Below are positions 18,506 to 26,897 of a stretch of DNA of 64,000 nt, piece by piece. The stretch is taken from the NCBI GenBank assembly GCA_004213555.1, contig SHAP01000001.1, forward strand, positions 1-64,000, written 5' to 3'. The translations under genes were made by a program, and so were the position numbers. This DNA comes from Phycisphaeraceae bacterium (GTDB lineage Bacteria > Planctomycetota > Phycisphaerae > Phycisphaerales > SM1A02). Each line of letters starts with the position of its first letter. Positions within the stretch are counted from its first letter, which is position 1. The notes under the pieces were generated by a model. The model searched no databases, had not been told where the DNA came from, and saw nothing but the letters and a program-made list of their open reading frames with translations.

Positions 18506-19087
18506 ATGCGCGATCTGGAAGATCCAACCCAATCCGGCAACGTCAAAAGCACACAAGTGATCATCCGTCCAGCCACAACAGACGACGCCTCCGCCGTTCT
18601 GAACTTGCACCAAGAGAGCATCAACGACCACGATCCTTCAAAGTCGCTGGAGGCCGCAGGTTTGGAAGTTCCTGCGGATTTGCAACACTTTTCAAGCACA
18701 TACATCGGCTCCATCCACAACCGATTTTGGGTTGCGGTTGTGCCCGAACAGTTCACGTCTGCTTCAACCATGAAGCAAACTTCTGGGCCAAACGAGCAAG
18801 TCATCGGTATGGTCGGGGTCGTCGCAACCAAGACCGACGTGGCCGAGATGCGCCGGCTCAGAGTCACCCCAAGTTTTCGCCGCCAAGGCATTGCCGGAAG
18901 ATTGCTTCGGGCGGCTTTGGCCCACTGCCGGGATCAAGGCTTTCTGAAAGTCCTGCTGGACGCTCGGCTTGAGCAGACCGCGGCCGTGCAATTGTTCGAG
19001 AGAGAAGGGTTTCAATTCAGTCGGAATCGCGAATCCGCCGGTGTGCAAATCCGTGAGTTCTACTTGGACCTCTATGGGTCGGACTGA
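18506..19087 (+). CDS. GNAT-family N-acetyltransferase
   Basis: A 193-residue acetyl-CoA-dependent acyltransferase. IRPATTDDASAVLNLHQES is the GNAT N-terminal strand-helix; EMRRLRVTPSFRRQGIAGRLLRAAL carries the acetyl-CoA pyrophosphate loop (RRQGIAG); LFEREGFQFSRNR is the usual C-terminal motif. Acceptor substrate unknown. Its last 324 nt are overlapped on the other strand by a long open frame. Stand-alone gene with a probable leaderless start. Confidence 0.8.
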   Translation: MRDLEDPTQSGNVKSTQVIIRPATTDDASAVLNLHQESINDHDPSKSLEAAGLEVPADLQHFSSTYIGSIHNRFWVAVVPEQFTSASTMKQTSGPNEQVIGMVGVVATKTDVAEMRRLRVTPSFRRQGIAGRLLRAALAHCRDQGFLKVLLDARLEQTAAVQLFEREGFQFSRNRESAGVQIREFYLDLYGSD

Positions 19088-19717
19088 GACATTCCACGTC
19101 AGCTTCCATCTTCGATCTTGCCAGCCGGTCGCAGTGGAGCACAGCCCCCAGATCCAACACGAGTTGCGAACGACACCACTGTGGCTTTCCTCTCCGGATG
19201 CGTTCCACACACTTCGAAAACTGCGAAGCACAACCCCCTCTTTCTCAAACCCCTCGGTGAGCAAGGGCCAACATCGCCATTCAGATGCAACAGGTTGCAG
19301 AAGAAACATGACTTCAGATCGGCTGTTTCCAGACTTCCGCCGTCCGACCACGAGCAAGGTGTTTTCGTCAAGAACCGCAAGCGAAGTGAATGGCCCTGAG
19401 CATTGTTGCCCCATCCACTCGAGTTGACAGAAACCCGCCTCCTGCAGGTCTGATGCTTGCTGGTTCAGCTTCAGCTCATGCCCCTCTTGGCGGCCTGAAG
19501 ATTGACCCAAAGAACCCAGGTTCCACAGCAAGACCTCTCCGTTGTAAACGAGCGCATGCTGCCCCTGGTCGGCACTGAAGCTCTGCAGCAGAACCTCGGG
19601 CCTCTCAGGATGAGAGGCCACATCAATCACCACCCAAGATCTTGATTGCCCGCTTGCCGTCTCGATGTCCGAACAAACAGACCAAAAAACCCCGCCCAAC
19701 AACCACACGCTCACCAA
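18764..19717 (-). CDS. Unknown secreted protein, 3' part antisense to the GNAT gene
   Basis: A 317-codon open frame starting at a TTG (or GTG at 19714), with a short hydrophobic N-terminus (VSVWLLGGVFWSVCSDIETASG). Residues up to about 210 look protein-like (strand-rich, many Trp, e.g. VVIDVASHPERPEVLLQSFSAD). The last 108 codons lie antisense to the well-supported GNAT gene and look like its shadow. So either the gene really overlaps 324 nt tail-to-tail, or an indel has removed the original stop and this is a decayed gene. No family recognised. Confidence 0.4.
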   Translation of the reverse strand: MVSVWLLGGVFWSVCSDIETASGQSRSWVVIDVASHPERPEVLLQSFSADQGQHALVYNGEVLLWNLGSLGQSSGRQEGHELKLNQQASDLQEAGFCQLEWMGQQCSGPFTSLAVLDENTLLVVGRRKSGNSRSEVMFLLQPVASEWRCWPLLTEGFEKEGVVLRSFRSVWNASGEESHSGVVRNSCWIWGLCSTATGWQDRRWKLTWNVSVRPIEVQVELTDLHTGGFAIPTELKPFSLEQLHGRGLLKPSVQQDFQKALIPAVGQSRPKQSSGNALAAKTWGDSEPAHLGHVGLGCDDPDHTDDLLVWPRSLLHG

Positions 19718-19816
19718 ATTTCACTCTCCGACTGCCAACCATGACCAACTGGCCAAGTTGCCAGAATAAAAAGGGAGCGACCCAAGGGATGCGATGTCGA
19801 AAAACTTCTCTTGGGC

Positions 19817-21031
19817 CTACTTGTTGGCGCAGGCCAAGATGGCTTCGCCCAAGGCGAGAATATCTTCGAGTTCGGTATGCAAATGAATACTCACCCTGAC
19901 CATGGTTTGATCGGAGAGGGCATGCATGGGAACCCGAAATCCAAAGCGCTGATCGAATTCATGCTCGAACTTCAAGCAATCGATGCCCTGCAGCGATTCA
20001 GGCAAAGGCACTGAGCACATCGCAGTTCGAGCGGAATCTGGGGTGATGCTCTGGGTTCCGAAAGCCATCGTGAAGGCTTCGTCGAGGGCTTTTGATCCCG
20101 CCCTCTGATAAGCACGAAGCGTCTCCCAGCCGCCTGAGAATTCCTCCATGTGATCCCAAGCCTCCGGGGCTGCCAACCAAGGCGACCAGTCCCTGGTGCC
20201 GGTCCAGTGAAAAGATCGCGAAAGCCCTTCGTCCCAGTGGTGACTTGTAAGCAAAGCAAAGGTCTGCTCACGACGCTCGGGTGCCACAGACAGCACCGCT
20301 GCGCCAAGCGGAGCGCCAGCCCATTTGTGAAGGTTTCCCGCAAACCAGTCGAAGTCAAGTTCTCGCAATACCAAAGGGTCTTGACCTGGCACATGAGCTC
20401 CGTCGACAAGCACTGGAACCCCACACGCTTTGATTTTTGCTGCCAAAGAAGTCCAAGGCGTGCGAAGGGCTGAGCCGCTGGTAATCGCATCCAAAATGCA
20501 AAGTGACGCACCCGCCTGAATCTCCGCCAGGACCGCATGTTCCAAAGCGACGGAATCAAAAGGCAGCGACACCGGCACTTCCACCGGAACCGCCCCAGTT
20601 TCCAGACAGCGTCGCTTGAGGGCTTGTCGAACCGCGTTGTACACGTGCCCCAGACACACCACCCGATCACCGCGTCTGAGTGGGACACTTCGCAAGACCG
20701 ACTCAATGGCCGTACTCGCGTTTTCACAAAAAACCAATCCCTCAGGGTCAGCCCCAAGCCGCTGTGCCATCCCACAGCGAGCCTCGTGCAACTTGGATTC
20801 CAGCTGGTCGGTCAGCATACGCATGGGATCGGCTTCAACACCCGACGCGTAACGTTGTTGGCATGCCACGGTCCGGCGGAGACGCGCGCCATACGAACCA
20901 TGATTCAAAAATCGAGATTCCGGAGCCAACGACCAGTGGTGCAGGCCAGCCCGTCCCCGAAGTTCGAGAGGAATCTGAGAATCGTCCCACCAACGACGCA
21001 AGGGATGGCTCCAATCATGAGACACATGCAT
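19817..21031 (-). CDS. Class V aminotransferase, isopenicillin-N-epimerase-like
   Basis: A 404-residue PLP enzyme of fold type I. FLNHGSYGARLRRTV near residue 42 is the CefD-like N-terminus; the cofactor pocket shows VDGAHVPGQ (about 209-217) and the Schiff-base lysine in FAGNLHKWAGAP (Lys236). Members include isopenicillin N epimerases, ergothioneine EgtE and selenocysteine-lyase-like proteins; the sequence does not tell which reaction occurs here. No beta-lactam or ergothioneine genes are nearby. The ATG at 21031 removes a 32-residue unrelated extension. CATACT lies 6 nt upstream, a possible leaderless promoter. Confidence 0.8.
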   Translation of the reverse strand: MHVSHDWSHPLRRWWDDSQIPLELRGRAGLHHWSLAPESRFLNHGSYGARLRRTVACQQRYASGVEADPMRMLTDQLESKLHEARCGMAQRLGADPEGLVFCENASTAIESVLRSVPLRRGDRVVCLGHVYNAVRQALKRRCLETGAVPVEVPVSLPFDSVALEHAVLAEIQAGASLCILDAITSGSALRTPWTSLAAKIKACGVPVLVDGAHVPGQDPLVLRELDFDWFAGNLHKWAGAPLGAAVLSVAPERREQTFALLTSHHWDEGLSRSFHWTGTRDWSPWLAAPEAWDHMEEFSGGWETLRAYQRAGSKALDEAFTMAFGTQSITPDSARTAMCSVPLPESLQGIDCLKFEHEFDQRFGFRVPMHALSDQTMVRVSIHLHTELEDILALGEAILACANK

Positions 21032-21037
21032 AACTGA

Positions 21038-21043
21038 AGTATG
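21038..21043 (-). promoter_or_regulatory. Putative -10 element for the class V aminotransferase
   Basis: Minus-strand CATACT, 6 nt (TCAGTT), then the ATG at 21031. The hexamer deviates from TANNNT at the first base. Confidence 0.3.
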
Positions 21044-21101
21044 ACTTGATGTCCTGCGGATATCGGGAGGGAGGATTTTTCGACCAAACTGCCACGATTT
21101 G

Positions 21102-21476
21102 TCAGTCTGGGCCAGAATTGAACGCACAAGCCCTCACGAAACCCTTACCGTTCGGCCGATGTTCGGGAAGCGAATGGAGTGTCTTGCAATGTCCCACCCT
21201 CTTGTCAGTCTTGGTCCCGGCGCTGGGTATCGCACCCACATCGTGGCCGAAGATGATCCCAAGCACATGTCCGAAGCCCCTAACGGCCTCCGAGTGGTCT
21301 CGGAAGTCGCTGCCACTCGTTTTGCCAGCAACGAACAGCGACGCCGGAGACCTGCATTCACCCAAGATCATGATGGCACTTTGAGCGAAGGCGAAGGTCA
21401 ACATGATCAGTGCGAGAGCAAACGAGACGGCGATTCCACCCGTCGTCTCGGGCGCTCCCGCAAAAGCCAAATTCAA
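21102..21476 (-). CDS. Possible small membrane protein, TTG start
   Basis: A 124-codon frame from a TTG. Its first 40 residues contain a strongly hydrophobic segment (GIAVSFALALIMLTFAFAQSAIMIL). The remainder is unremarkable. It is in the same frame as the minus-strand frame 21773-21483, separated by two adjacent TGA codons, so the two could be one broken gene. Weak evidence; may be non-coding. Confidence 0.22.
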   Translation of the reverse strand: MNLAFAGAPETTGGIAVSFALALIMLTFAFAQSAIMILGECRSPASLFVAGKTSGSDFRDHSEAVRGFGHVLGIIFGHDVGAIPSAGTKTDKRVGHCKTLHSLPEHRPNGKGFVRACAFNSGPD

Positions 21477-21482
21477 GATTCA

Positions 21483-21773
21483 TCACACAATCATTTCGAT
21501 GTGATCCGAAGATGGCGGCCACGGGGACGATTGGCGCGCTGGCTGGGCTTCTTTGATCATGAAGACGCGGTCGCGACCCCCCCCGGTACCAGTATCTCCA
21601 ATGCCTTGGCACGTTACCGGGTAAGTTTGCTTCAAATGAGACGCCGTGCCGAGCGTATTCGCCGCATCCCGCATGCTCAACCATCGCACCCACTGAATCA
21701 GAAACAAGAACGCGAACAGCGCTCTGCACCAGGATTCGTCACCCCTTCCCTCTTTACGGAGATTCTTCCCCAT
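21483..21773 (-). CDS. Possible small membrane protein divergent from lexA
   Basis: A 96-codon frame whose ATG (21773) overlaps the lexA ATG (21772) in the palindrome CATG. It has one hydrophobic, Trp-containing stretch (ALFAFLFLIQWVRWLSM). Ends in two consecutive TGA codons. No family, no clear ribosome binding site; may be non-coding. Confidence 0.22.
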   Translation of the reverse strand: MGKNLRKEGRGDESWCRALFAFLFLIQWVRWLSMRDAANTLGTASHLKQTYPVTCQGIGDTGTGGGRDRVFMIKEAQPARQSSPWPPSSDHIEMIV

Positions 21774-22416
21774 GACGGGCTCACACGCACAAGGACCACT
21801 CAATCTCACACCGCGGCAGCTCGATCTGCTTCGGGCATTTCGGACCCATCGAATGAGCCATGCCTGTTCACCGACAATGCAGGAACTGGCCGACGTCTTG
21901 GGCGTCAGCAAAGTCACCGTGCACGAGCACGTGAAGTTGCTCGTCGCGAAGGGGGTCCTGACACAGGAACCGAATCGAACCCGCTCCTTGGCTCTCGCTG
22001 AGGACGTTGTCCTTCCTGATGAAGAGCGATCGCTGTCCTTTCCTCTTGTGGGACGAGTGGCCGCCGGGCTGCCCATTGAAGCTTGTGCCCAAGCCGAGCA
22101 GTTGGACCTTGAAGATCTGTTTGGTCCACGGGTCGGAGAGCGGCATGGCACTTTCGCCTTGGAAGTGCGAGGGGAATCCATGCGTGATGAAGGGATTCTT
22201 GACGGCGATTACGTGCTGGTGGAGCGCCGGCAGATCGCGAGAAACGGCGAACGGGTTGTCGCGCTGATTGGTGAAGACGAAGTCACGCTGAAGACATATT
22301 TTAAAGAACCAAACGGCATGATTCGCTTGCAGCCAGCCAATCCTGATTTTGAGCCCATCTTGGTTCGAGAATGCGTCATTCAAGGGGTGGTGATCGGAGT
22401 CATGCGTCGCTATTGA
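21772..22416 (+). CDS. lexA: LexA repressor
   Basis: A 214-residue SOS-response repressor and self-cleaving protease. The N-terminal winged-helix domain begins LTPRQLDLLRAF, with a recognition region SPTMQELADVLGVSKVTVHEHV. The cleavage site is AAG (Ala98-Gly99) within VGRVAAGLPI. The catalytic dyad is Ser136 (RGESMRDEGI) and Lys174 (VTLKTYF). A GGAG sits about 10 nt before the ATG. I could not identify a convincing LexA operator upstream, so autoregulation is unproven. It is followed by serA 57 nt downstream. Confidence 0.93.
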   Translation: MTGSHAQGPLNLTPRQLDLLRAFRTHRMSHACSPTMQELADVLGVSKVTVHEHVKLLVAKGVLTQEPNRTRSLALAEDVVLPDEERSLSFPLVGRVAAGLPIEACAQAEQLDLEDLFGPRVGERHGTFALEVRGESMRDEGILDGDYVLVERRQIARNGERVVALIGEDEVTLKTYFKEPNGMIRLQPANPDFEPILVRECVIQGVVIGVMRRY

Positions 22417-22458
22417 TTGTCGGTCGAGAATTCCGCGGTCCTATCATCCTGTGCCCGG

Positions 22459-22464
22459 TATCCT
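22459..22464 (+). promoter_or_regulatory. Putative -10 element for serA
   Basis: TATCCT, then 9 nt, then the serA ATG at 22474, within the 57-nt gap after lexA. No Shine-Dalgarno is seen before this ATG. Confidence 0.35.
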
Positions 22465-22473
22465 CAACGTTCC

Positions 22474-23703
22474 ATGCCCCCCAATGCACTCCTACTCGAA
22501 GGTATTCATGACGCAGCGGACATTCGTCTGCAAGCCGACTTCATCGATGTTCAACGGGCCCCGAGGATTTCAGACGCCAATGCTGATGTCCTGAAAACAG
22601 CCATGAGCATGGGGATTCGCTCGCGGACCAATCTGGACGCCGACACCCTCCTACAGCTGCCCGCCCTCAGCACCGTGGGATGCTTTTGTATTGGCACCAA
22701 CCAAGTCGATCTGAACTGTGCCGCTGACGCTGGTATCCCCGTATTTAACTCTCCATTTTCCAACACGCGAAGTGTGGCCGAACTGGTGATGGGGGAAATC
22801 ATCTGCTTGCACCGAAAGTTGTTCGACCGGTCATCCGGAATGCATCAAGGCCGCTGGAAAAAAACTGCCAGCGGAGCCCACGAAATTCGGGGGCGAACCT
22901 TAGGCATCTTGGGATATGGACACATTGGAGCTCAAGTGTCAATCCTCGCTGAAGCCATGGGCATGCGGGTGCTCTATCACGATCATCAACCCAAACTTCC
23001 TTTAGGCAACGCCATTCAAGTTGATTCTCTTGACACGTTGCTTCAAGTGTCTGATGTTCTGACCATCCATGTTCCGGATACTCCATTGACCCAAAACCTC
23101 ATTGATGCCGATGCGATCAGCAAGATGAAATCAAACGCTTTCTTGCTCAACAACGCACGTGGCTCAATCGTGGATCTTGGTGCGTTGGCGGTAGCGCTTC
23201 GAACCGGGCACCTCCGCGGAGCGGCAATTGATGTCTTTCCTGAAGAGCCGACAGAAAATGACTCGTCATTTGGCCATGAACTCTGTGGCATTGAAAACGT
23301 CATTCTCACCCCACACATTGGGGGATCAACCCATGAAGCACAGGAAAATATAGCGCGAGACGTCGCGGAAAAGATGGCCAAGTTCTTAACCACCGGCAGC
23401 ACTGTTGGCGCCGTCAATCTTCCTGAGGTGGCTCTTCGTGATCGATCTGATCAACTCCGCATCCTGCATATCCACCGCAATGTTCCAGGCGTGTTAAGCC
23501 GCCTTCATGCCACGATTGCTCAAGTTGGTCTCAACATCAACGCCGAAGCGCTCGACTCCAGCACGAACCGATCATGCGTCCTGTTGGATGTGGATCCAAC
23601 CAATGACCCTGCAGTCTTCGAAGCGCTCGGGGCCATGCCTGAAACCATCCGCCTTCATACTTTTCCCCCCAAATCTCCTGAACCCTCCGCCCAACCAGTC
23701 TGA
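22474..23703 (+). CDS. serA: D-3-phosphoglycerate dehydrogenase, E. coli SerA type
   Basis: NAD-dependent oxidation of 3-phosphoglycerate, the first step of serine synthesis. At 409 residues it matches the E. coli-type enzyme closely in layout: IRSRTNLDADTL, CFCIGTNQVDLN, FSNTRSVAELVMGE, the nucleotide fold GILGYGHIGAQ, NNARGSIVDL, the catalytic HIGGSTHEAQENI, and a C-terminal ACT domain (LRILHIHRNVPGVLS) that binds serine as feedback inhibitor. The ATG at 22474 is set by LLLEGIHDAADI. POP follows 45 nt downstream. Confidence 0.94.
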   Translation: MPPNALLLEGIHDAADIRLQADFIDVQRAPRISDANADVLKTAMSMGIRSRTNLDADTLLQLPALSTVGCFCIGTNQVDLNCAADAGIPVFNSPFSNTRSVAELVMGEIICLHRKLFDRSSGMHQGRWKKTASGAHEIRGRTLGILGYGHIGAQVSILAEAMGMRVLYHDHQPKLPLGNAIQVDSLDTLLQVSDVLTIHVPDTPLTQNLIDADAISKMKSNAFLLNNARGSIVDLGALAVALRTGHLRGAAIDVFPEEPTENDSSFGHELCGIENVILTPHIGGSTHEAQENIARDVAEKMAKFLTTGSTVGAVNLPEVALRDRSDQLRILHIHRNVPGVLSRLHATIAQVGLNINAEALDSSTNRSCVLLDVDPTNDPAVFEALGAMPETIRLHTFPPKSPEPSAQPV

Positions 23704-23748
23704 CAGCAGACCACTTTTGCGGAATCAAACAACACCTGAGTGTCACCC

Positions 23749-25833
23749 ATGCTGCAAGCCCTTTCCTTCTTGATTTCACCAGCCATTCTTCTTCAGGTGC
23801 CTCCTGCGCCCGCGACCCGCTTTGAATCCTTGACCGAGACGATCCACGGTTATGAGATTCAAGACGACTTCCGTTGGCTTGAACCCTTGGAGTCGGAGTC
23901 CGGCGAGGTCAAAGCTTGGACCGACCTGCAGAACCAGAGAACCCGAGCTGCCTTGGACGCACACCCCAAGCGAAAAAATGTTGAAGATCGAATCGAAGCG
24001 TTGTATCGAGTCGACAGCATTGGACTCCCGACCGTCCGTGGCGAGCTTCACTTCAACCTCGAACGCCGAGGGGAAGCCAAGCAAGCATCCTTGATGCGTC
24101 GTCAGGGCGCGGAAGGCGAAGCCGAAGTTCTTCTTGACCCGGCTTCTCTGGACAACGACGGGCTGACGGCCATCGACTGGTTTACGCCAGACGCCACTGG
24201 AAAACATATTGCCTTCGGGCTGTCCCGAGCAGGTGACGAGATGAGCATTCTGCACATCTTGGATGCCGAATCGGGGAACTGGCTGACCGAAGAAATTCCC
24301 GGGAAAGCTGAATTTTGCGGATGGCGCGGCAGCACCGGCTTTGTCTACGGCATCCTTACCGACCCCAATGATGCCTACTCTCGGGTTTTCCGTCACCACA
24401 CCATCGGCCGGCATCCTCGGCACGATGAAACGCTGCTCGCACAAGAATCACCAAGTCGAATCCCCGATCTCCGCTTGCACGATGGAGGCCGCTGGGCCGT
24501 AGCAGTGCACTTCGAAGGCTGGAGCAAACAAGACATCTTGGCCGCACCAACATCCCGACTTTTGAAAGAAGGTGAATCGGCACTGCAACCGGTTGCCATC
24601 GGATACGAAGCACGCTTCGAACCACAGTTTGTTCATGGCGATGCGTTGTACATGATTTCCACCTTGGGAAATTCGAGCGGTGCGTTGTGGAAAGTCGATC
24701 TGTGGCGCCCGGAACGAGAATACTGGAAGCAGATCTACACTCCATCCGAAGGCTCGGTGTTGCAGTCGGCTTCGTACTGCCGAGGCGAATTGATCTTGAC
24801 GGTCGAACGGGAAGCGGCCACCCAGTTCTTCATTAGCAACCTCCAAGGCGAATCCGTTCGCCCCATTCCTCTGCCTGGAATTGGAACTGCTTCCATTGCC
24901 GTCGAACGAAGCAGCACTTCTGCCTTTGTCAGTTATGCATCGTTCAACACGCCAAACCAAATCCTTCAAATCAGCCTCGCCGACAATCAAACCAGCGTGT
25001 GGGCCGCTCCCGATCTCCCTTTTGACCCAGAATCTGTTGATGTCCAACGTGAGTGGTGCATCAGCAAAGATGGCACGCGGGTTCCCATGTTTGTGGTACG
25101 AAAATCGGGAAGCAAAGGCCCCGCTCCAACCATCGTGTATGGCTACGGGGGGTTCAACATCACCATCCCGCCCCGGTTCATTGGCAGCATGGTGCCTTGG
25201 ATTGAAGCCGGCGGAGTCTACGCTTCGGTGAACCTGCGCGGTGGCGGTGAATTTGGTGAAGCATGGCACCAAGATGGCATGCTTCAATGCAAACAGAATG
25301 TCTTCGACGACCTCCGTGCCGCGGGTGAGCATCTTGTTTCGACGGGCACCGCCAAAGCAAATGCTTTGGTCGCCATGGGTGGTTCCAATGGTGGATTGTT
25401 GGCCGGCGTCGCTGCGGTTCAGCAATACGACCTCTGGGCGGGAAGCATTTCGATGGTCCCTTTGTTGGACATGGTGCGCTATCCCAAGTTCCTGATGGCC
25501 AAATTCTGGATTCCTGAATACGGAGATCCCGAAGTGAAAGAAGACTTGGGCTGGATCCTGCCCTACTCCCCCTACCACAACGTCGTGCCAGGACGCCAGT
25601 ACCCCAGCGTGCTCATCACCGCGGGAGAAAACGACAACCGTGTGCACCCCATGCACGCTCGAAAACTGGCCGCCCTGCTTCAACGCGACACCAAAGATGA
25701 AGGGGCCGCACCAATCTTGCTTTGGGTCGACCGGGAAGCCGGCCATGGCCGGGGCAAACCCATGGACCTCCGCATTCGTGATGCCGCAGATCGGATTGTG
25801 TTTGCCATGCAGTGCACCGATTTCGGAGGCTAA
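23749..25833 (+). CDS. Prolyl oligopeptidase family serine peptidase (S9A)
   Basis: A 694-residue peptidase that cleaves short peptides after proline. The N-terminus (MLQALSFLISPAILLQVPPAPATR) looks like a signal sequence, so it is probably exported. It is followed by the family motif HGYEIQDDFRWLE, a beta-propeller (about 90-430) and the alpha/beta-hydrolase domain. The catalytic triad can be placed: Ser546 in GGSNGG, Asp629 in ENDNRVHP, His666 in AGHGRG. The ATG at 23749 is preferred to GTG at 23740. ispH follows after 11 nt. Confidence 0.92.
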   Translation: MLQALSFLISPAILLQVPPAPATRFESLTETIHGYEIQDDFRWLEPLESESGEVKAWTDLQNQRTRAALDAHPKRKNVEDRIEALYRVDSIGLPTVRGELHFNLERRGEAKQASLMRRQGAEGEAEVLLDPASLDNDGLTAIDWFTPDATGKHIAFGLSRAGDEMSILHILDAESGNWLTEEIPGKAEFCGWRGSTGFVYGILTDPNDAYSRVFRHHTIGRHPRHDETLLAQESPSRIPDLRLHDGGRWAVAVHFEGWSKQDILAAPTSRLLKEGESALQPVAIGYEARFEPQFVHGDALYMISTLGNSSGALWKVDLWRPEREYWKQIYTPSEGSVLQSASYCRGELILTVEREAATQFFISNLQGESVRPIPLPGIGTASIAVERSSTSAFVSYASFNTPNQILQISLADNQTSVWAAPDLPFDPESVDVQREWCISKDGTRVPMFVVRKSGSKGPAPTIVYGYGGFNITIPPRFIGSMVPWIEAGGVYASVNLRGGGEFGEAWHQDGMLQCKQNVFDDLRAAGEHLVSTGTAKANALVAMGGSNGGLLAGVAAVQQYDLWAGSISMVPLLDMVRYPKFLMAKFWIPEYGDPEVKEDLGWILPYSPYHNVVPGRQYPSVLITAGENDNRVHPMHARKLAALLQRDTKDEGAAPILLWVDREAGHGRGKPMDLRIRDAADRIVFAMQCTDFGG

Positions 25834-25844
25834 AGTTCTCCAAG

Positions 25845-26897
25845 ATGAGAGTCTTACTGGCCAATCCACGAGGATTCTGCGCGGGCGTCGCCATGGCGGT
25901 CGAAGTGGTCGATCGGCTCACCAATGTGCTGGAAGAGCCAATCTACGTCTACCACGACATCGTGCACAACCGCCATGTGGTCAATCGCTTCGAAGCAAAA
26001 GGCGTGGTGTTTACGGAAGCTATTGAAACCATTCCCGAAGGATCGGTGTTGGTGTTCAGCGCTCACGGTGTCAGTCCTGAAGTGCGGCAGAAAGCCAAAG
26101 CACGAAAACTTCGAGCAGTGGACGCCACTTGCCCACTGGTGACAAAAGTCCACGGGGAGGCCATCCGCTACGCCAAAGCAGGTTTGGATATTTTGCTGAT
26201 CGGTCATGCCGATCACCAAGAAGTCATTGGCACCCGTGGTGAAGCTCCCGGGGAGATACGGGTGATCGAATCAGAAGCGGACGCGGAAGCGATTGAAGTT
26301 TTCGATCCAAGCAAAGTGGTGTATCTGACCCAAACCACGTTGAGCACCGATGATGCAGGAAGGATCATCACGATTCTGAAACGCCGGTTCCCCGCAATCA
26401 AAGCGCCTCCGGGGGAGGACATCTGCTACGCCACCACCAACCGTCAAGGGGTGGTGGCTGAATTTGCCGATCAAGTGGATCGGGTGCTGGTTATTGGCTC
26501 GTCGAACTCTTCAAACTCAGTCCGTCTGGCTGAGATTGCCGAAAACCGCGGCACCAAAGCCATGCGTATCGATGATGTTCGGGAAATTGACCCACAATTT
26601 TTGGATGGCGCCGGTCGGGTCTTGGTGACCGCAGGAGCAAGTGCCCCTGAAGATTTGGTCCAACAAGTGATCGCCCATCTTCGGGCCAACTACAACGCGA
26701 GTATTGAGGTGATCAACGCTCCCGGTGAGGCCATGGAGTTTGCCCTGCCGCCCACCATGCGGAAAGTTCTGTCCGCCGAGGGCCACGAGGTGCCACGAGA
26801 AGGTATTTCCATTGATGCCGATCGGGTGACGCGTGAATGGATGGGTCGTGAAGCCATTTTGTTTACGCCCATTACCGCCAAAGGCAATTGTTTGTGA
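25845..26897 (+). CDS. ispH: 4-hydroxy-3-methylbut-2-enyl diphosphate reductase
   Basis: A [4Fe-4S] enzyme for the last step of the MEP isoprenoid pathway, making IPP and DMAPP (350 residues). The three cluster cysteines lie in NPRGFCAGV, DATCPLVTKVH and DICYATTNRQ; GSSNSSNSVRL near 215-225 is the diphosphate-binding segment and VTAGASAPE is the C-terminal signature. The ATG at 25845 gives the standard MRVLLANPRGFCAGV start. The stop overlaps the GTG of rlmN, implying coupled translation. Confidence 0.95.
   Translation: MRVLLANPRGFCAGVAMAVEVVDRLTNVLEEPIYVYHDIVHNRHVVNRFEAKGVVFTEAIETIPEGSVLVFSAHGVSPEVRQKAKARKLRAVDATCPLVTKVHGEAIRYAKAGLDILLIGHADHQEVIGTRGEAPGEIRVIESEADAEAIEVFDPSKVVYLTQTTLSTDDAGRIITILKRRFPAIKAPPGEDICYATTNRQGVVAEFADQVDRVLVIGSSNSSNSVRLAEIAENRGTKAMRIDDVREIDPQFLDGAGRVLVTAGASAPEDLVQQVIAHLRANYNASIEVINAPGEAMEFALPPTMRKVLSAEGHEVPREGISIDADRVTREWMGREAILFTPITAKGNCL

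Larger units (their letters stand above)
21032..21771. other. Weakly coding gap between the aminotransferase and lexA
   Basis: About 740 bp with no confidently recognised gene. Both strands hold open frames, but none shows a known domain. The best candidates are two short minus-strand frames (listed separately) with hydrophobic segments. A long plus-strand frame through this region into lexA looks non-coding because it is rich in Arg and His and lacks structure. No tRNA, terminator or riboswitch was recognised. Confidence 0.5.

Noticed and set aside
21500-21771. LexA operator upstream of lexA
   Set aside because: I looked for CTGT-N8-ACAG, GAAC-N4-GTTC and similar dyads and found no convincing palindrome.
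24448-25869. A 473-codon open frame on the minus strand antisense to the prolyl oligopeptidase
   Set aside because: The plus-strand gene has a full catalytic triad and family motifs; the antisense frame has no recognisable domain and a His/Gly/Arg-rich composition typical of a shadow frame.
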